A stretch of 64,000 bases of DNA from Waddliaceae bacterium (GTDB lineage Bacteria > Chlamydiota > Chlamydiia > Chlamydiales > GCA-2709385): NCBI GenBank assembly GCA_002709385.1, contig PAQS01000039.1, positions 55,761 to 119,760 on the forward strand, in the 5' to 3' direction. The translations under genes were made by a program, and so were the position numbers. The notes under the pieces were generated by a model. That model did no database searches, was not told where the DNA came from, and saw nothing but the letters and a program-made list of their open reading frames with translations. Positions 45,035 to 54,887 of this stretch are shown one piece after another. How positions within the stretch are numbered: the stretch's first letter is position 1; every line of letters starts with the position of its first letter.

Positions 45035-46453
45035 ATGCTTCCTATTACTGAAAATTCAATTCTGCAATGTAGGCAATCTGCTCTTTTAGTAGACGACTCG
45101 CTTTTAAATAATCAGGAATTCGTTGAGATTGCCGAAAAGCTAAAAATCTATCTTCATGATTTGGATCTTAATTGGACCCGTGATTTAGGTTTTATTCTTC
45201 ACAATCGGTTTTTTTATAGTCCCCATAAACTTCGCTGCCCTCAATACGACTTCAAAGCAATCAGCTTATCTCCTGAGCATAAGCATAATTTTTGGCTCTC
45301 CCCTGAGTCCCAACTAGGTGCATCTTTACATGCATCAGAAAGCATTTTTTTTCTTCGATCACAACAAAAACACCCAACTATTGCCCCGCAAGAAATCGTT
45401 TCTCATGTTGAGGGTGGAAATATGCTGAGCACTGGCAGTACTTTAATTCTTGGAAGTGATAGTGCTTTCGTTAGTGCCCTTCGTTTACTTGCCGATCAAG
45501 GTCCTCACTTATGCGAAGGAGTCCGAGATACGATAAAAGTCATTTCACAGAGAGAGGATTGGAACGAAGCGGTTCAAATAGCTTCTAATCGAATTGAGAA
45601 ATACCAACTCAAATCAATCAATGACCAACTCTCAGATTTCGCATATAAAGCAGAGCTAGAATCCTACGGTATTCCCGCCGTGCTAACAGCTCTAGTAGAG
45701 TTTGCAAAAATTGAAGCTGCAGCTGAGTTTAGACAAGTAATGGGCCATGAACAAGTTTTATGGACTCCCAATGAATTAGGGCTAAAAGCACGTCAGATGC
45801 AGTATCACCTAGACCTATACATGGCAAATATCGCTTTCAATACCGTAATTTTAGATAACCCTAAAGAAGTGATTTCTTCTTGTAATGATGCTTTACAAAA
45901 GATTTCCCAGTTTACACCGATTTGTTCTGAAAAATTAAACAATTACAAACATTTAGTTCATGACACTCTAATCAATCACAATGTCAATTCTCAAAAAGAG
46001 CTATCTCGTTTGTATGATATTGCCATTTCGTCTGAAGAACCTTTTACAAAGGAAATTACAACAATTTGTCGCTCGCAAGCAATTGCTGAAGTTTTCGATC
46101 TATATCTCAAGGACGATTACGAGAAGATAAAAAAAGATCTAAATAACGCTGGAGTTAAGGTAATTACAATCCCTGGGAATTGGTATGATTTAGATCACGA
46201 TGATTTCACTGTCACCCATACCCATTGTTTTATCAATGGTATTACCGATCAAGCAACAAGTACTTGGTTGACTTTTCGCTACGACGACCAAGAAAACTTT
46301 CGTCATCAAGCTTTCACAGCTAAAATTGCAGACTACGTTAAAAACACCTTCTATATTGAAGGAGGAAGCGATGAACTCCTTTTTGGAGGTGGCTTACGTT
46401 GTATGACTCTACCTTTTGAGATCAATCCCCATTACCTGCCCCAAACAGAGTAA
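45035..46453 (+). CDS. pentein-superfamily guanidine-modifying enzyme, copy 2
   Basis: This 472-residue copy is collinear with copy 1 and retains LNWTRDLGF, HVEGGNML, YHLDLYMA and GGGLRCMTLPF, so it should be active if the others are. Differences cluster in the surface segment around residues 65-110 and in the helical insertion. The ATG at 45035 is chosen with GGTG just upstream; the open frame extends to a TTG at 45026. The 99-base gap from copy 1 has AACTATT/AATAGTT arms near the start but not the long perfect repeat of copy 1. No terminator is seen between copies. Confidence 0.87.
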   Translation: MLPITENSILQCRQSALLVDDSLLNNQEFVEIAEKLKIYLHDLDLNWTRDLGFILHNRFFYSPHKLRCPQYDFKAISLSPEHKHNFWLSPESQLGASLHASESIFFLRSQQKHPTIAPQEIVSHVEGGNMLSTGSTLILGSDSAFVSALRLLADQGPHLCEGVRDTIKVISQREDWNEAVQIASNRIEKYQLKSINDQLSDFAYKAELESYGIPAVLTALVEFAKIEAAAEFRQVMGHEQVLWTPNELGLKARQMQYHLDLYMANIAFNTVILDNPKEVISSCNDALQKISQFTPICSEKLNNYKHLVHDTLINHNVNSQKELSRLYDIAISSEEPFTKEITTICRSQAIAEVFDLYLKDDYEKIKKDLNNAGVKVITIPGNWYDLDHDDFTVTHTHCFINGITDQATSTWLTFRYDDQENFRHQAFTAKIADYVKNTFYIEGGSDELLFGGGLRCMTLPFEINPHYLPQTE

Positions 46454-46462
46454 AACCTTAAA

Positions 46463-46587
46463 CCTACAATGGCTAATCAGATTCGGCTTGCATGGTTCAG
46501 ATATGAGCTTACGCGGAGAAGTGCAGCTCCTGCAAGCTTCGTTTGGAATGCGGTGAATTCTACGCACTAGACACTAGACACTAGACG
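46463..46587. repeat. repeat cluster upstream of pentein copy 3
   Basis: CCTACAATGGCTAATCAGAT (46463-46482) is a diverged family A half-site. GCAGCTCCTGCAAGCTTC (46523-46540) recurs, one base changed, at 48313-48330. A 7-base unit, CACTAGA, is repeated three times in tandem at 46565-46585. The rest of the 335-base gap (46454-46788) is AT-rich leader with CCGGAGA at 46741-46747. Confidence 0.55.
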
Positions 46588-46788
46588 ACTGTAGCTTAAA
46601 GCATAAGAAAAGTAACGATGATGATGAGAAAATAAACGTGTTTTTTTGAAGTCTTCATAGAATAAGGTAATCGTAAGAATTGAGGTTAAATGTAACTTAA
46701 AAGAAAAAAAATTCACAAATATTTCATCAATTTAAATTATCCGGAGAATATAATTAACACCTCAATATCACTTCAAAACTGAATTAAC

Positions 46789-48204
46789 ATGTCTTTTAAT
46801 ACTGAACTTTCAACTCAATATGCCAGACAACCTGCTCTCTTAGTGGACAACTCACTTTTAAATAACCAAGAGTTTGTTGAAACTGCTGAAGAATTAAAAA
46901 TTTATCTCCATGGTTTGAATCTTGATTGGACCCGCGACTTAGGATTTATTCTCCACAATCGCTTATTTTATAGTCCTCACATGCTTCGTGCACCTCTCGA
47001 CCTTGAAACAATCAGCTTATGCCCAAAACATAAGCACGATTTATGGTTTTCCTCTGATGTTCAACTAGGAGGTGCTCTATATTCATTAGAAAGCCTTTTG
47101 TTTCCTCACTCCCCCCAAAAACCCCCATCTATCACCTCACAAGAACTATTTTCTCATGTTGAAGGTGGAAATATGCTGAGTACTGGTGACACTTTAATCC
47201 TTGGAAGTGATAGTGCTTTCGTTAGTGCCCTTCGTTTACTTGCTGATCAACCTCCTTACTTATGCGAAGGAGTCCGAAACACGATAGAGGCCATTTCACA
47301 AAGAGACGATTGGGACGAAGCAATTCAAATAGCCTTCAATCAAATTGAAACATACCAGTTGGATTCAATCAATGAACAACTCTCAGATTTTGCACGTAAA
47401 GCAGAGCTAGAATCCTACGGTATTCCCGCTGTACTAACAGCTCTAGTAGAGTTTACAAAGGTTGAAGCTGCGGCTGAATTTAGAAGAGTAATGGGTCATG
47501 AACAAGTTTTATGGACTCCCGATGAATTAGGTCTAAAAGCACGTCAGATGCAGTATCATTTAGACTTATATATGGCAAATATCGCTTACAATACCGTACT
47601 TTTGGATGACCCTAAAGAAGTGATTTCTGCTTGTGATCATGCTTTACAAAAGATCTCTCAATTTACACCGATTTGTTTTAAAAAATTAAACGACTACAAA
47701 AATTTAGTTCGCAATACTATAATCAGTCAAAATGTCAATTATCAAAAAGAGTTATCTCGTTTATATGATATTACAACTTCGTCTGAACAACCTTTCATAA
47801 ACGAAATTGCAACAATCTGTCGCGTGCAAGCGATTGCTGAAATTTTCGATCTATGTCTCAAAAAAGATTATGAAAAAATAAAAAAAGATCTAACCAACGC
47901 TGGAATTAAGGTCATTACTGTTCCTGGAAATTGGTATGACTTAGAACATATTGACTTCACTATCTCTCGCACCCATTGTTTTATCAATGGCATTACTCAC
48001 CAAGCAACAAATAGTTGGTTGACTTTTCAATACGACGACCAGGAAAACTTTCGTCACCAAGCTTTTACAGATAAAATTGCAAATTACGTTAAAAACATCT
48101 TCTATATTGAAGGAGGAAACGATGAACTCCTTTTTGGAGCTGGCTTGCGTTGTATGACTTTACCTTTTGAAATCAACCCTAATTACTTGCCCGAACGAAG
48201 CTAA
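46789..48204 (+). CDS. pentein-superfamily guanidine-modifying enzyme, copy 3
   Basis: The third copy (471 residues) keeps Asp50 (LDWTRDLGF), Glu125 (HVEGGN), His257/Asp259 (YHLDLYMA) and Cys455, but the glycine run before the Cys is GAG rather than GGG. The N-terminus MSFNTELSTQYARQPALLVD is closest to copy 1, while the middle (GSDSAFVSALRLLADQ) is closest to copy 2, suggesting exchange between copies. It is set apart from copies 1 and 2 by 335 bases and flanked by related GCAGCTCCTGC-containing repeats. Substrate and location in the cell are unknown. Confidence 0.86.
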   Translation: MSFNTELSTQYARQPALLVDNSLLNNQEFVETAEELKIYLHGLNLDWTRDLGFILHNRLFYSPHMLRAPLDLETISLCPKHKHDLWFSSDVQLGGALYSLESLLFPHSPQKPPSITSQELFSHVEGGNMLSTGDTLILGSDSAFVSALRLLADQPPYLCEGVRNTIEAISQRDDWDEAIQIAFNQIETYQLDSINEQLSDFARKAELESYGIPAVLTALVEFTKVEAAAEFRRVMGHEQVLWTPDELGLKARQMQYHLDLYMANIAYNTVLLDDPKEVISACDHALQKISQFTPICFKKLNDYKNLVRNTIISQNVNYQKELSRLYDITTSSEQPFINEIATICRVQAIAEIFDLCLKKDYEKIKKDLTNAGIKVITVPGNWYDLEHIDFTISRTHCFINGITHQATNSWLTFQYDDQENFRHQAFTDKIANYVKNIFYIEGGNDELLFGAGLRCMTLPFEINPNYLPERS

Positions 48205-48297
48205 AATATAGGGTAATCTCTATGTTTTCCATAGATCACTCATTTGATGATATTAGACAAGCAGAGCATTATTTATGCTCACTGCTTTATTAATACC

Positions 48298-48375
48298 TCT
48301 AATGCGCCTCACGCAGCTCCTGCGAGCTTCATGAAGCGCCTCGGAGGTGTAAGCTAATTAGCTCGCCATTGGACT
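48298..48375. repeat. repeat downstream of pentein copy 3
   Basis: CCTCTAATGCG (from 48297) opens like a family A end. GCAGCTCCTGCGAGCTTC (48313-48330) matches the repeat upstream of copy 3, and GCTAATTAGCTCGCCATTGG (48353-48372) closes with a family A-like half-site. Internal palindromes GCTTCATGAAGC and GCTAATTAGC suggest a structured transcript end for the convergent genes. Confidence 0.5.
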
Positions 48376-48394
48376 CTTACAAATCGTAATGACT

Positions 48395-50545
48395 TTACCT
48401 AGGATAACCTGCATTGAGCAAAGTTCTAGCATATCCTTCTGTATCTGTTTTCCATTGTCTTTCATTTGTTTCTAAAGTTCGTTTATGAGTATCAAAACCA
48501 TTCTTTTGTAATTTTTTATTCAAGTCTTTAGCTTTTTTAAACAGATCTTTGAGATATCCATTAATTTTAGATCCATTATCACTACACTGAAAGCATTCTT
48601 GGTATAAACTTAAAGCATTATTGTAACGATTCTTCACATCATCAGTATACAAATCTTCAAAGCCTTTAATGGAACCCCATGCTGTTGCCGCTGCCTGGTC
48701 TCTAAGAACCTGCGCAGCATTCACAGCTCCCTGAGCCAAAGCTACTGCTGCAGCTCCTAATCCATTACGAATAGCATCCGCGTGTGTAGTTAACGCTCGC
48801 GCATAGTCCGTATTTGCTGTATTAAACAAAGCGATATCCCTTGCCGCATCCGAGTGGGCGATACGAACTCGCTCATCCATTTCTCTAGCCTCAAGTTCTG
48901 CTTTCAAGCCATCATGGGCGTGTTTAACTAGGTATACTACATTACTATTTCTTTCAGTTGCTCCCTTATCAATGGCAACTGTTAGTTCACGTTCTCTTAC
49001 AGCTTGAACAGCTTCTTTCACTGCTTGGAGAGAGTTGGCTTGGTTACGGTCTAAATCATTTAAAGACTTATTGATTTTTCCAAGAACTGTACAATTTACG
49101 ACTTTCTTGATTTCGTCATTAAATACCTCTACTCCCATATCTTCTGCCCGCAGGAAAAGTGTTCCCAAAGAATATGTTGTTTGTGCAAGAAAAGCTTCGT
49201 TTATTTGAAATGTTGCTCCGAAACATTCTCTTGTTAAGTTTTTAAACTCATCTTTTAATAATTTTTCCTGGTTTTTGAGTTGCTTTAACCAATCATCCAT
49301 TGGCTTACGTAGATCTTTCAAGCGTCTTTCTTTTTTCTCTACAAGACCAGCACGAAAATTCAAAAACCAATTAGAAGGTAATGTTTGTCTAGACCAGTTG
49401 GCTTTTAACTCTTCTTTTCTATCTACAAGTTCTTTTTTTTGATCTTCATAATCTTTAGGATTAAGAATTTTTTCTTCACTGTAAAGTGTGTCTAGATTTT
49501 TAAAGCGATTACCTAAATCTTGAATCACTGCCATACAGTCCAGCATGACATTCCCCAAATCAGAAAAAACACCATCAAGTTTCTGAACGGAATACGCTTT
49601 TACAGCGTTTTCTTCACCGTTTACTCTAGGTTGAAGCTCTTCGATTTTCTTATTTAGGTCTCTTAACTCTTTTTGTTTTGCTTCCAGACGAATTTTCGTT
49701 TTCCATCTTTCTGTATATGTGCCGTGATAAAAGTAATGAATCGGTTTTGATAGATTGAACCAAGAGGCATCATTACAATCTAGGTTATAAGTCGCATATT
49801 CATTATTACAGAGAGCAATTTCGGTTTGTAGTTGATTTCGTCTTGCTTGAGCATTCTGTAATGCTTCTTGTTCAACACGCATACCAGATAAATAGATGCA
49901 ACGATATGTCATGAGAAGAAAAGGAACTTTTAACGACAAAACATAACGATAATATTCATTGTCTTCTCCATTTTTCAATGCTACAAGGTCTATGGCCTCA
50001 TCAAAAACTGTACGTAGTTGCTTTAATGCGTCTGATAAATCTTTTGCTCGATCTGTATTTGTCCAAAAGTTTGGATCTCTCTGCACATCGTCAAGACAAT
50101 GCTGCATACAAGTCATGAGAAGAAGAGGGTGACGAAAAATATCTTTATCCCCTGGAATTCTCAGAGGTTTTTTTTCTCGTATGGCCTCTAAAAACTTATT
50201 TGCTTGTTCTTCAAATGTAGGGTCCCATTTAGAGGCAAGCCAATCAGGTAGTTTCGTCCATTTTGTACAACGATAAAGTAAAGGAATATTGCGTCCTGTC
50301 CAGCAAATCCATCCTCGTCTCTGCTCTCGAGCTTTCCACCTACTTTCGATATCCTGCACATCTGTTCTTACTTCCTTATCTGTTACTTTTGGAAGAAGTG
50401 TAGCAGGAACATGCGCCCAGTTTTTAGGGTCAGGAATCAAATCTAAATCATTCAGATTAGCAAGCTGTACTTGGGGTTTTTGAGGAACTTCTCCAAAACC
50501 AAGTAGGTTGATCATTCCGTTATATGCTGCGGTAATACCTGGCAT
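48395..50545 (-). CDS. long coiled-coil protein (716 residues)
   Basis: The product is unrecognised. It has a short N-terminal hydrophobic stretch (GITAAYNGMINLLGFG). A helical core follows with coiled-coil heptads, for example EAKQKELRDLNKKIEELQPRV (about 290-310) and EKKERRLKDLRKPMDDWLKQLKNQEKLLKDEF (about 400-432). An Ala-rich helix lies near 590-620 (LGAAAVALAQGAVNAAQVLRDQAAA). GGAGA seven bases before the ATG and a 12-base gap from the 1314-residue gene show cotranscription. A structural or secreted host-interaction role is a guess. Confidence 0.75.
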   Translation of the reverse strand: MPGITAAYNGMINLLGFGEVPQKPQVQLANLNDLDLIPDPKNWAHVPATLLPKVTDKEVRTDVQDIESRWKAREQRRGWICWTGRNIPLLYRCTKWTKLPDWLASKWDPTFEEQANKFLEAIREKKPLRIPGDKDIFRHPLLLMTCMQHCLDDVQRDPNFWTNTDRAKDLSDALKQLRTVFDEAIDLVALKNGEDNEYYRYVLSLKVPFLLMTYRCIYLSGMRVEQEALQNAQARRNQLQTEIALCNNEYATYNLDCNDASWFNLSKPIHYFYHGTYTERWKTKIRLEAKQKELRDLNKKIEELQPRVNGEENAVKAYSVQKLDGVFSDLGNVMLDCMAVIQDLGNRFKNLDTLYSEEKILNPKDYEDQKKELVDRKEELKANWSRQTLPSNWFLNFRAGLVEKKERRLKDLRKPMDDWLKQLKNQEKLLKDEFKNLTRECFGATFQINEAFLAQTTYSLGTLFLRAEDMGVEVFNDEIKKVVNCTVLGKINKSLNDLDRNQANSLQAVKEAVQAVRERELTVAIDKGATERNSNVVYLVKHAHDGLKAELEAREMDERVRIAHSDAARDIALFNTANTDYARALTTHADAIRNGLGAAAVALAQGAVNAAQVLRDQAAATAWGSIKGFEDLYTDDVKNRYNNALSLYQECFQCSDNGSKINGYLKDLFKKAKDLNKKLQKNGFDTHKRTLETNERQWKTDTEGYARTLLNAGYPR

Positions 50546-50557
50546 CTTATTTCTCCA

Positions 50558-53500
50558 CTACCCGTTAATGATTTCAAGAAGTTTTTCATATTTTTTTTGT
50601 CCAAACTGCTGCTGAAGAGCACGTTGACAAGGCTCTGCTTGAGCCCAAGCAAGTAATTGATCTCGATGAATTTCATTCATTATTTGAGGGATTTCACGCT
50701 TCAAAAAGCGAAGAACACCTTTCTTTTCTGTCTCATTATCTTCTACCCAACGACGTACATCTTCTGCTGAAAGAATATGAGCAAACTCTTGTCGGGTTCT
50801 CACCGTTCGTCCAAACGGCCACCAACCTTTGAATTCTACTTTTTTGTAACGTTGAGAGCGTTTATCTACAGAATGTAGCCAGATTCCTAAAGCTCCAAGA
50901 ATCCTTCTTATCTCAGGAGATGCAGGGGCCCCCATAAGGACTGCAAGAGTTTGTAGTACATCGTCTCTTATACTCTGAAGGCTTTGCTGTTCTCTCAACT
51001 TCACATCATCAACAATCGCGTTGCAACGATTTTGTAGATTTTGTCTGAAAACATGACCAAGGACGATACCGCCACTTTCTAGCTGCTCCACCAAAGCCAA
51101 TAAGCTATCGCGTAAATCGAGACATTCAAGAAGAGTTTTTTCTCCATAAGGAGAATCTACTTCTATTTGCTTTAGCTCATAGACATAAGCACTCATACCA
51201 CGGAGAAATTCTCTTATTTCCTCTGTAGTTGCAGGGTTAGGAATATTCAACTGAGCAATTCCTTCCATCATGCCACATAGAAAAAAGTGTGCATGCCATT
51301 TTTCTTCTGCTTGATATTGTAAAGCGAAGTGCTGGCACTCATTCAAAAGCTCTCGACGAATTTGTTCTGCTCTTTGACCAATACCTGCCCCATCGTGCAA
51401 TAAGTCTATCTTTCCAATAGAACTATGAATCTCGATCTCTGTAAGTAAGCCTATTATTTGCTCTCTGAAACTCTCTTCCCAGCTAAGCTCAAGAAAAGAC
51501 TCCATCATCGAACTGCTTTCATAAGCGCTCGGATGATTCAAGGATTGACTGGCTAAAGGACTGCAACGCTCCAGAATCGCCTCTCCCTCTGCTCTCTTAG
51601 AAGAAGAGTAATGTGACGTTTCTAAACTATGTTTATCTTCAAACCACTGGTCTGCCTCAGATGACATTTCGTAGTTACGCAAGAGAGTCATAGAAGGTAA
51701 AAACATTTGCTCTATCTCAGGAACAGCTCGCAAAGCCGTCTCTATCCCTTCTCTCATCAAACGGTAGTGTTCCCCGTTCATCAGCCTCGCCAAAGCTCCG
51801 GGATCATTGCGATTGAATTCTTCTTCAGCTTCATCAAGTTCTCTTGCCACGGCTTGAAAAGAAAAAAACAAATTTCTTAACTCAGTAACACTTGCTTCCT
51901 CTTTATCAAAAACTCTGAGCTTTTCTTTTACTTGATTCACTTTATTTTGCTGTGCAGTCAAAAGATCGATCAATTCTTGTTTTCTTGGGTTACGTAATAC
52001 ACCCGCTAAAGCCAATGCCTGCTCAACCCAATCACTCAAACCACCTAACACAGCTAGCTCTAGTGTGTTTAACAGACGCTCGCTTAAATCAGCACGAGTT
52101 GCAGAAGCTCCTTGTTCTCCTATTTCGTCGCATAATGTGTAACGTGTTTGATGCTGTTCTGGAAAAGCACGTACTTTTTCCTGGTGCCAAGCCGATATAG
52201 TATCAAGCTGAAACTCAGCTAAATCATCTCTAAGTGGTGGATTAGCACAAGCACCGAAATCTCTTTTATTCGCTCGATTCCAAGCCTGGTGAAAACGGAT
52301 CGATCGTCCAAATACTCCTAAAGGACGAAGAAGGTTTTTATCAGAAAGCTTTAAGTTTTTATTTTTTTCTGTATTCAAATAAGTCAGAGAATCATGTAAA
52401 TCAACTAAACGCTCTACATAATTGATTTTTTTACTTAGATCTTCATAAAGATCATCGTCAATCAAGTCCTCTAACTCAACTAAACCTTCATTGAGTTTTT
52501 CTAAAGAATTCGCATGAGCCAAGTACTTCTTGAGATTCTTGTTCTCGTGACGATTACAAAAATGATGAAGCGTTGTTATATTATCTTTAATCAACTGATT
52601 CAACAACTGATTCTGGTTTCCTTCGAAACTTGTAAGAAGTTGTTGGTAATCTCCAATAAGATCTAAAAACTCTTCTTCCCACTCAATAAGCTCTTTTAAT
52701 TTCTCTAGAGAATAAGGAGCATTGATTTCAGGCATTTTTTCAATCATTTGAACAAGCTTATCGTCGATATGTGGAATCAAATAATCTGTAAAATGATTTC
52801 CTACAGCTCTTAATCTTTCTGATAAATCGACTCGTTTAGCCTGATAAAATGACTCAAAATTTGCTAAAGTTATTGTAAGGTTAGCGTCATCAATTCCGGT
52901 CTCTAAGAAACGCCCAACAAGCTCTCTTCGATTACCTAGATCTTGAAAGTTATTGACCGGATTAGGAAGTAGACAACGCTCATATACTTCACATTCTAGT
53001 GCTTTAAATAGCTCTGTTGCTGGGGTGCGAGGGTGCCCTTCACGGTAGCTATGTAGAAAATCAAGTGCAGATAAGCCGTGCATTTCACTAGCAAATGCCA
53101 GAATACAAGGCTGAAGTTGATGATTTTTCCACTCATTGCGAAGATCATCAAGATCAAACTCCATCGCTTCTTCAATAAAATCAATACTCTCTACCACACG
53201 AGCAAACTCAGCAACAGCTAAATCACTTTGAGCACGAGCTCCTGTCCATAAACGTTCAAAGTATTCTTCTGGGAGATTTTTTAAATGATTGATTGCAGCG
53301 CGATAATGTTGAACATCTACCTCTAATTGATGAATATAGTCGGAACGCTCAAGAGCAACATACTCCTTACCATCAGCTTTCATCTCTTCTAAAAGTTGCT
53401 CTAGAAGAAGAACACGATCTTCTCCATTTTGAAGAACAGCTTCATAGCGATTGAAAACATCTGTCTTTTCATTTTGTTTTTCGGTCTTTATACGCTGTAT

Positions 53501-54502
53501 TCCATCCCATAAGGCTGTCAAATCACCTTCGCGGTTGTTCAGATTATCTGGATTTCGAATATAGTCAAATTCATTATTTAAAAAAGTTTGTAAGAGATTT
53601 GCTTGTGCCTCTGTAAATAACTGAGGAAACGCGTCTCTATCTACTTTCAACTTACGTATACGTTCATACAAAGGAAAGCTTCCTTCTAATAAATCGAGAG
53701 CCTGAACTGCGTTAAAACAATCATGAAAATGAACAAATTCTAATGGATCAATTCCTCTACGAAAATCTGTCTGTAGAGAATGCATTTCATTTACCGTATC
53801 TGTCCATTCTTGAATATCACCCGGATTACGTACACGAAGCCAACGCTCCATAGATGCATATTTAGCCTCAAGCTCCTTAAACGTAGGCAACAAACGCTTG
53901 ACTTCAGAAATACGGTGAGCGGTACGAGCATGCACCCTAGTTTTTCTTTCAATTTGTTCTTGTGTCGCTACAGAAAAATCTTCTGGCCAATTAGCTACTT
54001 GAAGAGCTTCGCTCATTTCCATGAGTTCTGAACGTATTCTATTTCTCAAGGGTAAAGTACTATCTTCTGGAATATCAGCAAGTAGAGAGTTGATATCGGC
54101 CAAGTAAGTTTCTCTCGAACTTTCTAACCTGTGCCAATTTTCATATAGATCTAGACGCTGTGCTTCATTTCTCCAATCAAGAGAAATAGAACAGAAAAGC
54201 TTATTAAACTGCTGAACAAAACGTTTTGTTACCTGCTCAAGCGGCCCAATAGCTTCTTGGTCAAGGAGCTGAATAACTCTTTGTGAGCAAAGCCTCATTT
54301 GCTCTACATTACCTAGCTCAGTTCTTTCTCCTGAAGCCAAAAGAACTCGTTGTGAAATGGAAGCAATAAGAAAAGGAAAATCAGCTTGAAGAACAGCTGT
54401 TTTTTTGATCTTTCCCCCTTTTAATACCGTTGAAACTAGCTGATCAGCTTCTTTTATACATGCAGCTAAATGGCAATCAAAATTTTCTATGTTTGTTGGC
54501 AT
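50558..54502 (-). CDS. very long helical protein (1314 residues)
   Basis: The protein is unrecognised and almost wholly alpha-helical. Acidic and leucine-rich helices are arranged like spectrin or coiled-coil arrays, for example EERLWTG-type turns between long helices and LEKLNEGLVELEDLIDDDLYEDLSKKINYVERLVDLHDSL near 690-730. No signal peptide, membrane segment or enzymatic motif is seen. It sits between the 1497- and 716-residue genes on the same strand, with 12 bases to the latter. About 385 bases including a MITE-like element separate it from the former. The reading frame is intact over nearly 4 kb, so selection is maintaining it. Confidence 0.77.
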   Translation of the reverse strand: MPTNIENFDCHLAACIKEADQLVSTVLKGGKIKKTAVLQADFPFLIASISQRVLLASGERTELGNVEQMRLCSQRVIQLLDQEAIGPLEQVTKRFVQQFNKLFCSISLDWRNEAQRLDLYENWHRLESSRETYLADINSLLADIPEDSTLPLRNRIRSELMEMSEALQVANWPEDFSVATQEQIERKTRVHARTAHRISEVKRLLPTFKELEAKYASMERWLRVRNPGDIQEWTDTVNEMHSLQTDFRRGIDPLEFVHFHDCFNAVQALDLLEGSFPLYERIRKLKVDRDAFPQLFTEAQANLLQTFLNNEFDYIRNPDNLNNREGDLTALWDGIQRIKTEKQNEKTDVFNRYEAVLQNGEDRVLLLEQLLEEMKADGKEYVALERSDYIHQLEVDVQHYRAAINHLKNLPEEYFERLWTGARAQSDLAVAEFARVVESIDFIEEAMEFDLDDLRNEWKNHQLQPCILAFASEMHGLSALDFLHSYREGHPRTPATELFKALECEVYERCLLPNPVNNFQDLGNRRELVGRFLETGIDDANLTITLANFESFYQAKRVDLSERLRAVGNHFTDYLIPHIDDKLVQMIEKMPEINAPYSLEKLKELIEWEEEFLDLIGDYQQLLTSFEGNQNQLLNQLIKDNITTLHHFCNRHENKNLKKYLAHANSLEKLNEGLVELEDLIDDDLYEDLSKKINYVERLVDLHDSLTYLNTEKNKNLKLSDKNLLRPLGVFGRSIRFHQAWNRANKRDFGACANPPLRDDLAEFQLDTISAWHQEKVRAFPEQHQTRYTLCDEIGEQGASATRADLSERLLNTLELAVLGGLSDWVEQALALAGVLRNPRKQELIDLLTAQQNKVNQVKEKLRVFDKEEASVTELRNLFFSFQAVARELDEAEEEFNRNDPGALARLMNGEHYRLMREGIETALRAVPEIEQMFLPSMTLLRNYEMSSEADQWFEDKHSLETSHYSSSKRAEGEAILERCSPLASQSLNHPSAYESSSMMESFLELSWEESFREQIIGLLTEIEIHSSIGKIDLLHDGAGIGQRAEQIRRELLNECQHFALQYQAEEKWHAHFFLCGMMEGIAQLNIPNPATTEEIREFLRGMSAYVYELKQIEVDSPYGEKTLLECLDLRDSLLALVEQLESGGIVLGHVFRQNLQNRCNAIVDDVKLREQQSLQSIRDDVLQTLAVLMGAPASPEIRRILGALGIWLHSVDKRSQRYKKVEFKGWWPFGRTVRTRQEFAHILSAEDVRRWVEDNETEKKGVLRFLKREIPQIMNEIHRDQLLAWAQAEPCQRALQQQFGQKKYEKLLEIING

Positions 54503-54592
54503 AAATCATCTCTAATAAAATAAAAACTTTAAAGATGGATTGTAAAAAATGTTTATTAAGAATAAGCAAACAAGAAATTAAATTTTGTTAAA

Positions 54593-54864
54593 CCTCTAAT
54601 GACTACCTAATCCGCGCTTCCAGTGCGTTAGATGAGGGTGAGATTTAAGGTATTTTTCTTAAGTGATGTGTTTTGCAATTCTTTCGAGTGGAGGTATAAG
54701 CAATTGAGTCGTTTGAAAGAGGGTGTTATGATCACCGGGGTAGCAGTGAAAAATAGATAAAATGAAAGCTAATTTAGACCCAAACTTTGAGTGCAGCTAT
54801 ACCCATCTCAATCTCATTTTTTATTGCTAACGCACTGGAAGCCGGGTTAGGTATCCATTGAAGA
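54593..54864. mobile_element. MITE-like element with family A inverted ends
   Basis: GCTTCCAGTGCGTTAG (54616-54631) is matched by its perfect complement at 54827-54842. Outside these arms the family A half-sites (CCTCTAATGACTACCTAATCC from 54593; GGGTTAGGTATCCATTGAAG to 54863) continue the inversion imperfectly. Inside, ATGAGGGTGAGAT and ATCTCAATCTCAT extend it further. The 272-base unit encodes no plausible protein, as expected of a non-autonomous element. It fills the gap 54503-54887 between two long coiled-coil genes. Confidence 0.6.
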
Positions 54865-54887
54865 TTCTAGGTCTCTCCTAAATAAAT

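Noticed and set aside
46565..46585. Tandem CACTAGA repeats considered as a CRISPR or VNTR locus
   Set aside because: Three 7-base units without spacers are a minor satellite, not a CRISPR array. No array or cas gene is present in the window.
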